Assembly: GCF_037132785.1 (NCBI RefSeq)
Contig: NZ_JBAHZZ010000161.1
Coordinates: forward strand, 1 to 11,688
Source of the DNA: Flavicella sp037132785
Lineage (GTDB): Bacteria; Bacteroidota; Bacteroidia; Flavobacteriales; Flavobacteriaceae
Direction of reading: 5' to 3'
Length of the DNA stretch: 11,688 nucleotides
Part shown: one piece after another, positions 1 to 6,440 of the stretch
How the letters are laid out: every line of letters begins with the position of its first letter
Numbering within the stretch: position 1 is the stretch's first letter
Notes under the pieces: generated by a model
The model's input: only the letters and a program-made list of their open reading frames with translations
The model's database searches: none
What the model was told of the DNA's origin: nothing
Program-made: the position numbers and the translations under genes

Positions 1-649
1 TTTTTAATTTGTCAAAATAATCTTTGCCATATACCCGTACATGGTCGTATTGTCCAAAATGTTTTTTTCGTTCCTCCGGTGACGTAATTGATAAATCTTC
101 GTAAGTAGTATCTCTATCCAATTCTTGAGGAATTTGAAAAATACCAATTCCACCAGGTTTTAAAATACGGTAGAGTTCTTGCATTGCTTTTTTATCATTT
201 TTGATATGCTCTAGTACATGATTGCAGAAGATCACGTCATAGCTGTTGTCTTTAAAGGGTAAATTACAAATATCTGCTTTTATATCTGCCAATGGAGAAT
301 ATAGGTCTGTGGTAAGATAATCAAGGTTTTTTTGCTTTTTGAAAAGTTTGTAAAAACATTGTTCAGGTGCAACATGTAATACCTTCTTAGGGTTTATGAA
401 AAAATCAGTTGATTGTAAATACAGCCATAATAAACGGTGTCTTTCTAGTGATAGAGTTCCAGGAGCAAGCACGTTTTTACGTTGAATATCGTACCCGTAT
501 GGTAGGAATTTACGAAAGGATTTTCCATCGATAGGATCCGTATAATTATTCCCTTTTAAATAGAAACTGACGAAAGGCCGTGCCCAGTAGCTTATTTTAA
601 TTAGTAAAGGTCTGGGGATAGTATTTAAAGCGATTTTAAAAAGGAACAT
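1..649 (-). CDS. Class I SAM-dependent methyltransferase, C-terminus cut by window edge
   Basis: The frame is open from an ATG at 649-647 to the window edge, giving 216 visible residues with the C-terminus missing. It has the class I methyltransferase layout. The SAM-binding strand and loop are KVLHVAPE (about 89-96), an unusual form without the glycine-rich GxGxG. An acidic strand end follows at YLTTDLY (111-117). DICNLPFKDNSYDVIF leads into HVLEHI (126-149), as in UbiE/BioC-type enzymes, and RILKPGGIGI lies at 161-170. The N-terminal part contains FRKFLPYG (45-52) and LSLERHRLLWLYL (67-79), which I recall from a family whose members often carry zinc-binding cysteines there; none are seen here. 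The start lies 15 nt after the map stop, so the two are probably co-transcribed. The substrate is unknown and no signal peptide is seen. Methyltransferase assignment is firm; the specific role is not. Confidence 0.88.
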   Translation of the reverse strand, partial: MFLFKIALNTIPRPLLIKISYWARPFVSFYLKGNNYTDPIDGKSFRKFLPYGYDIQRKNVLAPGTLSLERHRLLWLYLQSTDFFINPKKVLHVAPEQCFYKLFKKQKNLDYLTTDLYSPLADIKADICNLPFKDNSYDVIFCNHVLEHIKNDKKAMQELYRILKPGGIGIFQIPQELDRDTTYEDLSITSPEERKKHFGQYDHVRVYGKDYFDKLK

Positions 650-664
650 TTTTTTTAGCGGGAG

Positions 665-1483
665 TTAGATGACTAATGGAATGATTCTAAATTCATCTTC
701 AATAGTTGTCTCATTTCCTAAAACAGCATCAATATATTTGAAAGTCGAAAGCAGTTCAGGCTTTCCGTTTACAATAGCAACATCGTGTTCAAAATGAGCA
801 GAAGGTTTGCCGTCTTTAGTTAAGATAGTCCATCCATCACTTAATTGGTTGATGTTTTTAGTCCCCATATTAATCATAGGTTCAATGGCAACGACCATTC
901 CTTCAGTGAATTTTTTACCTCTTCCTCTTTTTCCGTAGTTAGGCATTTCAGGATCTTCATGCATTTTTCTTCCCAATCCATGACCTACGAGCTCTCTAAC
1001 AACCCCATATCCTAGATCCTCTGTGTGTTTTTGAATTGCAAATCCAACATCACCGACTCTATTGCCTTCTTTAAATTGACGAACACCTTCGTATAAACTT
1101 TGTTTCGTTGCTTCTAGTAGTTTTTTTGTTTCGGGATCAATTTCTCCAACTTCAAAAGTATAAGCATGATCTCCATAAAAACCATTTTTTATAGCGCCAC
1201 AATCAATTGAGATAATATCTCCTTCAATCAAAGGGTCTTTGTTTGGTATTCCATGTACTATTTGAGCGTTGGGACTCATACAAAGAGTATTTGGAAAATC
1301 ATACAGTCCTAAAAATCCAGGTTCTGCTCCATGATCTCTAATAAATGCTTCAGCCAATTTGTCTAGATAGAGAGTGCTAACACCTGGTTTTACTTCGCCA
1401 GCTAACATTCCGAGGGTTTTAGAGACAATTAATGCACTTTTTCGCATTAATTCTATTTCTTCTAAAGTTTTAATAGTAATCAT
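665..1483 (-). CDS. map: Type I methionine aminopeptidase
   Basis: This cytosolic metalloenzyme removes the initiator methionine from nascent proteins. At 272 residues it is close to the usual length (E. coli about 264), with a short C-terminal extension after about residue 248. The full set of family residues is visible: His77 in QIVHGIP, metal ligands Asp94 (SIDCGA) and Asp105 (GDHAYTF), His168 (GHGLGRKMHEDP), Glu201 (VAIEPMI) and Glu232 (AHFEHDVAI). The start MITIKTLEEIELMRKS matches the usual N-terminus of the family. There is no zinc-finger N-terminal extension of the eukaryotic or actinobacterial kind. A TACCTTTG -7 box sits 21 nt upstream, and the methyltransferase gene follows after 15 nt, which suggests a two-gene transcript. 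Confidence 0.97.
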   Translation of the reverse strand: MITIKTLEEIELMRKSALIVSKTLGMLAGEVKPGVSTLYLDKLAEAFIRDHGAEPGFLGLYDFPNTLCMSPNAQIVHGIPNKDPLIEGDIISIDCGAIKNGFYGDHAYTFEVGEIDPETKKLLEATKQSLYEGVRQFKEGNRVGDVGFAIQKHTEDLGYGVVRELVGHGLGRKMHEDPEMPNYGKRGRGKKFTEGMVVAIEPMINMGTKNINQLSDGWTILTKDGKPSAHFEHDVAIVNGKPELLSTFKYIDAVLGNETTIEDEFRIIPLVI

Positions 1484-1504
1484 AAAAGCACCGTTTTTCT
1501 AGGT

Positions 1505-1512
1505 CAAAGGTA
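1505..1512 (-). promoter_or_regulatory. Putative -7 promoter box of map
   Basis: On the minus strand this reads TACCTTTG, an exact match to the Bacteroidota TAnnTTTG element, 21 nt before the map start codon. No TTG -33 element is obvious at the expected distance, so the call rests on the -7 box and its position. Confidence 0.5.
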
Positions 1513-1570
1513 CTTTAAATAAAGTGTTTTAGAATGGAATTTTTAAAATTCTTCTAGCGAGCTTTACTAC

Positions 1571-1978
1571 TTATCTTTTTAAGAAAGATAAAAAACTTTT
1601 TGGTTTTTCTTTTTTAGGTGCTTTATTTTCAAAATATAAATGATGTACTTTTCCCCAACCGATAAACCCTCCAACATTACGATCGTCAATAAAGATATCT
1701 GCATATATTTTTCGGGCTGTTTTTGAGTCTAAAACTTCCTCAGGGTAGTTTTTGTTTATGGCGTAAAATTCAAGTCCATTTTTTTTACAAAATTCTACGG
1801 CTTCATCTAATTTTTTATCATTTCTAACCGTCCATAAGATCAATCGATGACCTTGATTCTGTAGTTTTTTTATCGTTTCAAATGCAAACAATTGCTCCTT
1901 CCCAATTTTAGGGTATTGGTCCTCTACGATGGTTCCATCGAAATCAACGGCTATTATTTGGTGTTTGTGAATTGACAT
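1571..1978 (-). CDS. Small HAD-superfamily phosphatase, BT0820-like
   Basis: A 135-residue cytosolic HAD-type hydrolase. Motif I is VDFDGTIVED, with Asp12 as the likely nucleophile and Asp14 as the acid/base. Motif II is LILWTVR (Thr50). A lysine in the DSKTARK stretch (84-90) is the likely motif III residue, and motif IV is DIFIDDRN with Asp98 and Asp99 for Mg2+. It has no cap domain of any size, so it belongs with the minimal C0-like HADs, and the sequence resembles the Bacteroides BT0820 type whose natural substrate I do not know. The last 15 residues are a lysine-rich tail. It lies between the gpmI terminator and map, so it probably has its own promoter in 1979-2030, but I could not identify a good -7 box there. 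Confidence 0.85.
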   Translation of the reverse strand: MSIHKHQIIAVDFDGTIVEDQYPKIGKEQLFAFETIKKLQNQGHRLILWTVRNDKKLDEAVEFCKKNGLEFYAINKNYPEEVLDSKTARKIYADIFIDDRNVGGFIGWGKVHHLYFENKAPKKEKPKSFLSFLKR

Positions 1979-2028
1979 GAGTATGGAACTGTTCTGATTG
2001 TTGTGAATTTACAAAAACGACAAGAAAT

Positions 2029-2064
2029 AAAAAAGGTGATTTGCTTTCGAGTAAATCACCTTTT
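2029..2064 (-). terminator. Rho-independent terminator of gpmI
   Basis: A perfect 12-bp stem (arms 2031-2042 and 2053-2064, containing GGTGATTT/AAATCACC) has a 10-nt loop and is followed on the minus strand by a run of six T. It begins 7 nt after the gpmI stop, as expected for its terminator. Confidence 0.9.
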
Positions 2065-2070
2065 AGAGTA

Positions 2071-3600
2071 TTATAGTTTGGTGTTGACCAAAGAATGTCT
2101 TGTCATTTCTTCTGGTTGCTCAATACCCATTAAGTCTAAAATAGTTGGCGCAACATCACCTAAAACGCCATCTTTAATTGATTTAATTTCATTGTCAATT
2201 AAAATCATAGGAACTGGATTTGTTGTATGTGCTGTATGAGGGCTTCCGTCTGGATTCATCATAGTTTCACAATTTCCATGATCTGCAATAAGCAAAGTAG
2301 TATATCCGTTAGCTAATCCTGTTTCAATTACTGCTTGAGCACATTCGTCAACAGTTTCACAAGCTTTGATTGCAGCATCCATCATTCCAGTATGTCCAAC
2401 CATATCACCATTAGCAAAATTTAAACAAACAAAGTCGGCTTCACCTTTTTCTAAGCCTTTACATAAAGCTTCTTTTAGTTCATGAGCACTCATTTCAGGT
2501 TGTAAATCGTAAGTAGCTACTTTTGGAGAATTTCTTAAGATGCGAGATTCACCTTCAAAAGGAGCTTCTTGACCTCCAGAGAAGAAAAATGTTACATGTG
2601 GATACTTTTCAGTTTCCGCAATACGAATTTGTTTTTTCCCTGCTGTAGATAACACCTCTCCAAGTGTGTTTTTAATATTGTCGTTATTGTAGATTACGTT
2701 GATACCTTTAAAACTTTGATCATATAAAGTGATAGTCGTATAGTATAAATCTAATTTTTTCATTCCGTAATCAGGAAAGTCGTTTTGTGATAAGGCATTA
2801 GTTAATTCTCTACCTCTATCTGTGCGGTAGTTAAAGAATAAAACAACATCACCATCTTTGATTTTTGTTTTAGGAGTGCCATCTTCATTGGTTACAATGA
2901 TAGGTTTGTGAAACTCATCTGTTATACCTGCTTCATAGTTAGTATTAATGGCAGCAACAGCATCTGTGGTTTTTGTTCCTACAGCGTTCACAATACCATC
3001 GTAGGCTTCTTTAACACGCTCCCAACGATTATCTCTGTCCATTGCGTAATAGCGACCTGTTACAGAGGCTAACTCTCCAGTACTTTCTTTCATGTATTCT
3101 TGAATATCATTGACAAAGTACGTTCCAGATTTAGGATCACAATCACGTCCATCAGTAAAGGCATGTAAATAAACATTATCAACGCTATTTTCTTTGGCCA
3201 CGTCTAGAATTCCTTTTATATGGTTGATATGAGCATGAATACCACCGTTAGAAACTAATCCTAATAAGTGTACATCTTTATTGTTCTCTTTTGCGTATTT
3301 AAAAGTATCTAAAAGTACTTTTTCTTTACCTAAAGTCTTTTCTTCAACTGCTTTATTGATTCTAGCAAGGTTTTGATAAACAATTCTACCAGCACCTAGA
3401 TTCATGTGACCAACTTCTGAGTTTCCCATTTGTCCTTCTGGCAAACCAACATGCTCTCCGTCTGTACGTAAAGTAGCATTCGGGAATTTGTTATACAGAC
3501 CATCTATATAAGAAGTTTTGGCATTGAATACAGCAGAGACTTTTGGGTCTTGTGTAACTCCCCAACCGTCTAATATCATTAAGATTACTTTCTTGTTCAT
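2071..3600 (-). CDS. gpmI: 2,3-bisphosphoglycerate-independent phosphoglycerate mutase
   Basis: This cytosolic dimanganese enzyme interconverts 3- and 2-phosphoglycerate in glycolysis and gluconeogenesis. The length of 509 residues is normal. In order: metal ligand Asp11 in ILDGWGV, catalytic phosphoserine Ser61 in GQMGNSEVGH, His122 in GGIHAHINH, the substrate-binding DGRD at 150-153, GRYYAMDRDNRW (182-193), YRTDRGREL (258-266), Lys332 in EKYPHVTFFFSGG, Asp399 and His403 in NGDMVGHTG, Asp440 and His441 in ADHGNCE, and His458 in PHTAHTTNPVP. All family catalytic and metal-binding stations are therefore present. It reads alone: a TATCTTTG -7 box lies 20 nt upstream and a strong terminator follows directly. 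The upstream region is shared with the divergent rhodanese gene. Confidence 0.98.
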   Translation of the reverse strand: MNKKVILMILDGWGVTQDPKVSAVFNAKTSYIDGLYNKFPNATLRTDGEHVGLPEGQMGNSEVGHMNLGAGRIVYQNLARINKAVEEKTLGKEKVLLDTFKYAKENNKDVHLLGLVSNGGIHAHINHIKGILDVAKENSVDNVYLHAFTDGRDCDPKSGTYFVNDIQEYMKESTGELASVTGRYYAMDRDNRWERVKEAYDGIVNAVGTKTTDAVAAINTNYEAGITDEFHKPIIVTNEDGTPKTKIKDGDVVLFFNYRTDRGRELTNALSQNDFPDYGMKKLDLYYTTITLYDQSFKGINVIYNNDNIKNTLGEVLSTAGKKQIRIAETEKYPHVTFFFSGGQEAPFEGESRILRNSPKVATYDLQPEMSAHELKEALCKGLEKGEADFVCLNFANGDMVGHTGMMDAAIKACETVDECAQAVIETGLANGYTTLLIADHGNCETMMNPDGSPHTAHTTNPVPMILIDNEIKSIKDGVLGDVAPTILDLMGIEQPEEMTRHSLVNTKL

Positions 3601-3620
3601 GTTGTGAAAATTTAATTATT

Positions 3621-3628
3621 CAAAGATA
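3621..3628 (-). promoter_or_regulatory. Putative -7 promoter box of gpmI
   Basis: On the minus strand this reads TATCTTTG, an exact TAnnTTTG match ending 20 nt before the gpmI ATG. No well-spaced TTG -33 element is seen. Spacing to the start resembles that at map and queA. Confidence 0.5.
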
Positions 3629-3748
3629 AAAAGGATTTGCCAATAAAGTTTGAGTAGCTGTAATTATTAACGAATTCGTTTGAGTGTGATTTTTTTGTGA
3701 AAAAGAAAAATTCTTTTAATATAAAATTATGGTTTATTATCTAGTTAT

Positions 3749-3765
3749 TCCTAATTTTGTTAGGA
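3749..3765 (+). promoter_or_regulatory. Putative rhodanese promoter -7 box inside a palindrome
   Basis: The exact -7 match TAATTTTG (3752-3759) lies inside a perfect 6-bp inverted repeat, TCCTAA and TTAGGA around a 5-nt centre. It ends 27 nt before the ATG at 3787. No convincing -33 TTG is seen. The palindrome could be an operator; that part is inference. Confidence 0.45.
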
Positions 3766-3786
3766 TACAACTTTAAAGATAAAAAA

Positions 3787-4074
3787 ATGGCAAAATTTGA
3801 TAATGAAAAGATTCAAGAATATTTAAAAAATGGTGCAATCGTTTTAGATGTGAGAACCGATGCCGAATACGGAGAGGGGCATATTTCAGGTTCTGAGCAT
3901 ATTGTATTGGATAGGATTCCTGGTAATATTTCTACGGTTAAAGGTTTTGGAAAACAAATTGTTATTGTCTGTAGAAGTGGTACTAGAAGTGGTCAGGCTA
4001 CAGATTTTTTAAAACAACACGGTATTGATGTTATCAATGGTGGACCTTGGGAAAATGTAAATCAATATATGTAA
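3787..4074 (+). CDS. Single-domain rhodanese-like sulfurtransferase
   Basis: A 95-residue protein that is almost entirely one rhodanese domain: VLDVRTDAEYGEGHISGSEH (19-38), then the active-site loop VCRSGTRSGQA with Cys62 as the persulfide-carrying residue, and a C-terminal NGGPW. The six-residue loop starting at the cysteine fits a sulfurtransferase rather than a Cdc25-like phosphatase. Length and form resemble GlpE/PspE proteins. No signal peptide is seen, so it is probably cytosolic; the sulfur acceptor is unknown. An upstream TTG at 3757 is in frame and would add ten residues. I prefer the ATG at 3787, because the TTG lies within the -7 box and the leader AACTTTAAAGAT plus an A-run directly precedes the ATG. 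It is monocistronic with its own terminator. Confidence 0.93.
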   Translation: MAKFDNEKIQEYLKNGAIVLDVRTDAEYGEGHISGSEHIVLDRIPGNISTVKGFGKQIVIVCRSGTRSGQATDFLKQHGIDVINGGPWENVNQYM

Positions 4075-4089
4075 TTAAGGAACATTTAT

Positions 4090-4121
4090 AAAAAAGATCA
4101 AGGAGAACTTTGGTCTTTTTT
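4090..4121 (+). terminator. Rho-independent terminator of the rhodanese gene
   Basis: A 14-bp stem (arms 4090-4103 and 4108-4121) with the 4-nt loop AGAA begins 15 nt after the stop codon. Two G-U wobble pairs form only in the plus-strand transcript, so the hairpin is directional. The distal arm ends in six T. It touches the 3' end of the convergent broken gene. Confidence 0.88.
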
Positions 4122-4441
4122 ACATCTTGTAATTAGGTTTTTTATATAAGCTTAGCTTTCCCTTTGTGTAAAATAGAAAACCAATAATAGCACCCGTAAA
4201 TGTTCCCATATTTATAGGATCATAATGATGGTTTGTAAGTGAAAATTTCACGTAAAAAATGAAAACCCCAATAAATAGGCATCCTAAAAAGGTTTAAGAT
4301 AGGAGTAGCGTACGCACCACAGAATAAACCTTTAATTATGGTGCTTAGCGTTATTTTTTCAAAAGTATAATCATGAACAAAATAACTACTGATAAGAATA
4401 CCTAGAATGACTCCTGCAAGAATACCAATACTGATGTTTTT
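4120..4441 (-). pseudogene. Broken gene for a small membrane protein with three hydrophobic segments
   Basis: Reading the minus strand from 4441 gives KNISIGILAGVILGILISSY, a clear glycine-rich membrane segment, followed by HDYTFEKITLSTIIKGLF and CGAYATPIL. That frame then degrades and stops at 4222-4220. One base further on, the next frame is open from just after a stop near 4297-4295 to a TAA at 4122-4120. It reads FLGCLFIGVFIFYVKFSL, then TNHHYDPINMG, then TFTGAIIGFLFYTKGKL, giving two more hydrophobic segments. Removing one A from the AAA at 4294-4296 joins both frames into about 106 residues. The start is also lost: a TAA precedes the first lysine codon and no ATG, GTG or TTG is suitably placed. 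I do not recognise the family. It lies 47 nt after the GSCFA gene on the same strand, so it may once have been its third cistron. A sequencing error could explain the shift but not the missing start as well. Confidence 0.6.
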
Positions 4442-4488
4442 TTATCTTTTAAAGTTAAATATACGTAAAAAACAGGATCTTTTTTTTA

Positions 4489-5436
4489 TTAAAATCTAAT
4501 ATTTGCGTCTTTTTTTAATTTATAGATACGTCTTTTTAATTTTGATACAAATAGTTTATGTTGTTCGGAGTCTGGGTTAAAAGGTTTGTGCTGGAGAGCT
4601 TTTTGAATAGCGTCTATTTCAGTGAATAAAAATTCTGAATTTTGTGATATCCATGTGTTTTTAAAAAGAGTCCAAATATAATCCATAGCTAGTTGATTAG
4701 GATGAATCATATCCTGTTTGTAAAAACGATAATCTCTTAGGTCATCCAGCATAATTTCATAGGATGGAAAGTAGAAGGTTTGAGGTGAGATTACACGATG
4801 AATAGCAATTAATAGATGTGATTTGCTTTGTGTGTTTTCAATCATGCCATCTTTCAAATGTCTTACGGGGCTTACCGTAAAAATAAATATAGCTTGCGAA
4901 TTTATTTTTTTTATAAGACGTTTAATATTCTCTAATATTTTGACAATCTCATCAACGGACAGAATTATTTTGTTAAATCTTTTTTGTGGAATTTTATGAC
5001 AATTCGCTACAATGTTATTTTCCTCGATTAATTTATAGACCCAAGCAGTGCCAAGTGTGATGATAATATGACTTGCTGATTTTAACTGATTATAACCTTT
5101 TTGTATTGTAGAGTTGATATTGTTTAATACCTCATCTTTATAAAGTCCTGAAAAATCGGAATGATGGTTAAAACTGTGCCAAAGTCCATTGTAGAAAATT
5201 AAATCTTGTTCTGTATAGATTTTTTTTTCTAGACACTCTGAAATTGCCTTTTCAATAGCCGCAGGGTTGAACAAGATTCCATAGGGGTTACTTGTAGTTT
5301 TGAATTTAAAATAATCAAACTTTTTATCGATGTTTTCTGAGAAGCAAGAGCCAAATAAGACCAGATTAGATGAGTAGTCAATTTGGTTGCTTTGAGGTTT
5401 CGTCTTGTATTGTGTACGAAAATTTGAATTCTCCAT
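4489..5436 (-). CDS. GSCFA-domain protein (SGNH/GDSL-like hydrolase fold)
   Basis: A 315-residue protein with the signature that names the GSCFA family: LFGSCFSENI (27-36), where Ser30 is the likely nucleophile of an SGNH/GDSL-like fold. Further conserved-looking blocks are NPYGILFNPA (50-59), ITLGTAWVY (126-134), ANCHKIPQKRF (144-154), FTVSPVRHLKDG (186-197) and YFPSYEIML (222-230). KQDMIHPN (240-247) is the likely catalytic Asp-x-x-His end. The C-terminal 40 residues are basic. There is no signal peptide or membrane segment, so it is probably cytosolic. Enzymatic activity and substrate are unknown for the family; hydrolase or acyl-esterase activity is inference. The start lies 7 nt after the DUF2797 stop, so the two are surely co-transcribed. 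Confidence 0.9.
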   Translation of the reverse strand: MENSNFRTQYKTKPQSNQIDYSSNLVLFGSCFSENIDKKFDYFKFKTTSNPYGILFNPAAIEKAISECLEKKIYTEQDLIFYNGLWHSFNHHSDFSGLYKDEVLNNINSTIQKGYNQLKSASHIIITLGTAWVYKLIEENNIVANCHKIPQKRFNKIILSVDEIVKILENIKRLIKKINSQAIFIFTVSPVRHLKDGMIENTQSKSHLLIAIHRVISPQTFYFPSYEIMLDDLRDYRFYKQDMIHPNQLAMDYIWTLFKNTWISQNSEFLFTEIDAIQKALQHKPFNPDSEQHKLFVSKLKRRIYKLKKDANIRF

Positions 5437-5443
5437 GATTGAT

Positions 5444-6238
5444 TTATAAATTCAAAGAAACGACCAAACCTTCATTATTCCGGATGTTAAAAACCGTGCC
5501 GTCTTCAAATATTAAATATTGACCCTTCACACCTTTTAAGATTCCTTCGAAATTTTGAGACTTTATAATGTTTAAACTTTTAATTTTTAAAGGGTATTTA
5601 TTTACAGGGTAGTTTAAATCTAACACCTCTTCTTGTTCGTCCAATATATAAGGCTTAACTTCTTCAGGAAGATAGTCTATAAGTTCTTGTTTTTTGATCT
5701 TTAAATCAGCATCAAAAACATCGTTTTTTAGCATTTTTTGCCAGCTTGTTTTGTCGCTTACGTGTTTTTTTAGTGCAACTTCGGCTATTCCAGCTAAATA
5801 TCTATTAGGAACTTCTAAAATAGCTAAAGCTTTACTTGCTCCTTGGTCAATCCATCTTGTTGGAACTTGTGTTTTTCTTGTCACTCCCACTTTTATTTCA
5901 CTGGACAATGCTAAATAAACAATATGTGGCTTTAATTGAACAGATTTTTCATATTCTAAATCCCGGTCTTCAATACCTAAATGAGCCTTGCTCAGCTCTG
6001 GTTTCATAATCCAATCTCCTGTAGATGGTTGTTTATAAAAACAATCATAACAAAATCCTTGGCGGAATGTTTTTTTTTGTTTGTTACAACAGAGGCATTG
6101 ATAATTCACAAATTCAATTTCTATTTTTCTATCTAGTAGTTGATTTAGGTTCAAGAAGTCGTTATCCATTTCTAAATAATATTCAATGGTATCTGAATAT
6201 TCGGCAATCATTTTTTTTAAAACTCCTTGGTATTTCAT
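5444..6238 (-). CDS. DUF2797 protein with zinc ribbon
   Basis: A 264-residue protein that I place in the uncharacterised DUF2797 family. Visible parts: an N-terminal segment beginning MKYQGVLKKMI; a four-cysteine zinc ribbon, CLCC at 48-51 and CYDC at 63-66, with Cys48/Cys51 and Cys63/Cys66 as probable ligands; a linker with GDWIMKPELSKAHLGIEDRD (74-93); then an alpha/beta segment, IVYLALSSEIKVGVTR (106-121) to TRWIDQGA (127-134), PNRYLAGIAE (144-153) and DKTSWQKML (162-170). The C-terminus is beta-rich, GILKGVKGQYLIFEDGTVF (232-250) and NNEGLVVSLNL. The segment 106-170 resembles a GIY-YIG-type core (see findings). No signal peptide or membrane segment is present. It is the first gene of a pair with GSCFA and divergent from GH3. 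No exact -7 box was found upstream. Molecular function is unknown. Confidence 0.88.
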   Translation of the reverse strand: MKYQGVLKKMIAEYSDTIEYYLEMDNDFLNLNQLLDRKIEIEFVNYQCLCCNKQKKTFRQGFCYDCFYKQPSTGDWIMKPELSKAHLGIEDRDLEYEKSVQLKPHIVYLALSSEIKVGVTRKTQVPTRWIDQGASKALAILEVPNRYLAGIAEVALKKHVSDKTSWQKMLKNDVFDADLKIKKQELIDYLPEEVKPYILDEQEEVLDLNYPVNKYPLKIKSLNIIKSQNFEGILKGVKGQYLIFEDGTVFNIRNNEGLVVSLNL

Positions 6239-6359
6239 TCGTAATGTTGTGTTGAAGTGAAAATATTATTTGTGTTTGTGCTTTTTAAAAAAAACACTAA
6301 TTTTAACTTGATAAAGATATGATATGTATTTTAAGTATTAAAAATATATTAAGTCAAAT

Positions 6360-6377
6360 ACCTAAGTTTTATTAGGT
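6360..6377. promoter_or_regulatory. Palindrome in the DUF2797/GH3 divergent upstream region
   Basis: A perfect 6-bp inverted repeat, ACCTAA and TTAGGT around a 6-nt centre, lies between the divergent DUF2797 and GH3 genes, 63 nt before the GH3 ATG. It shares CCTAA/TTAGG arms with the palindrome at the rhodanese promoter. The rest of 6239-6440 is AT-rich, with no exact TAnnTTTG box on either strand that I could find. An operator role is inference. Confidence 0.3.
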
Positions 6378-6440
6378 GCATAAAAAATATTATTTGAAAT
6401 AGCAGAAAAGGAAAAGAATTTTTAGTTATCTTTATTTGTT

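Noticed and set aside
1531..1555. Imperfect palindrome between the HAD gene and map as a terminator
   Set aside because: The arms pair with a one-base loop and no T-tract follows on the minus strand; the stem is nearly all A-T.
3757..3786. In-frame TTG start adding ten residues to the rhodanese
   Set aside because: The TTG is part of the putative -7 box, the extra residues fall outside the rhodanese domain, and the ATG at 3787 follows a typical A-rich leader.
4122..4488. Programmed frameshift in the membrane protein instead of decay
   Set aside because: No slippery heptamer or downstream structure is evident at the junction, and the missing start codon points to decay.
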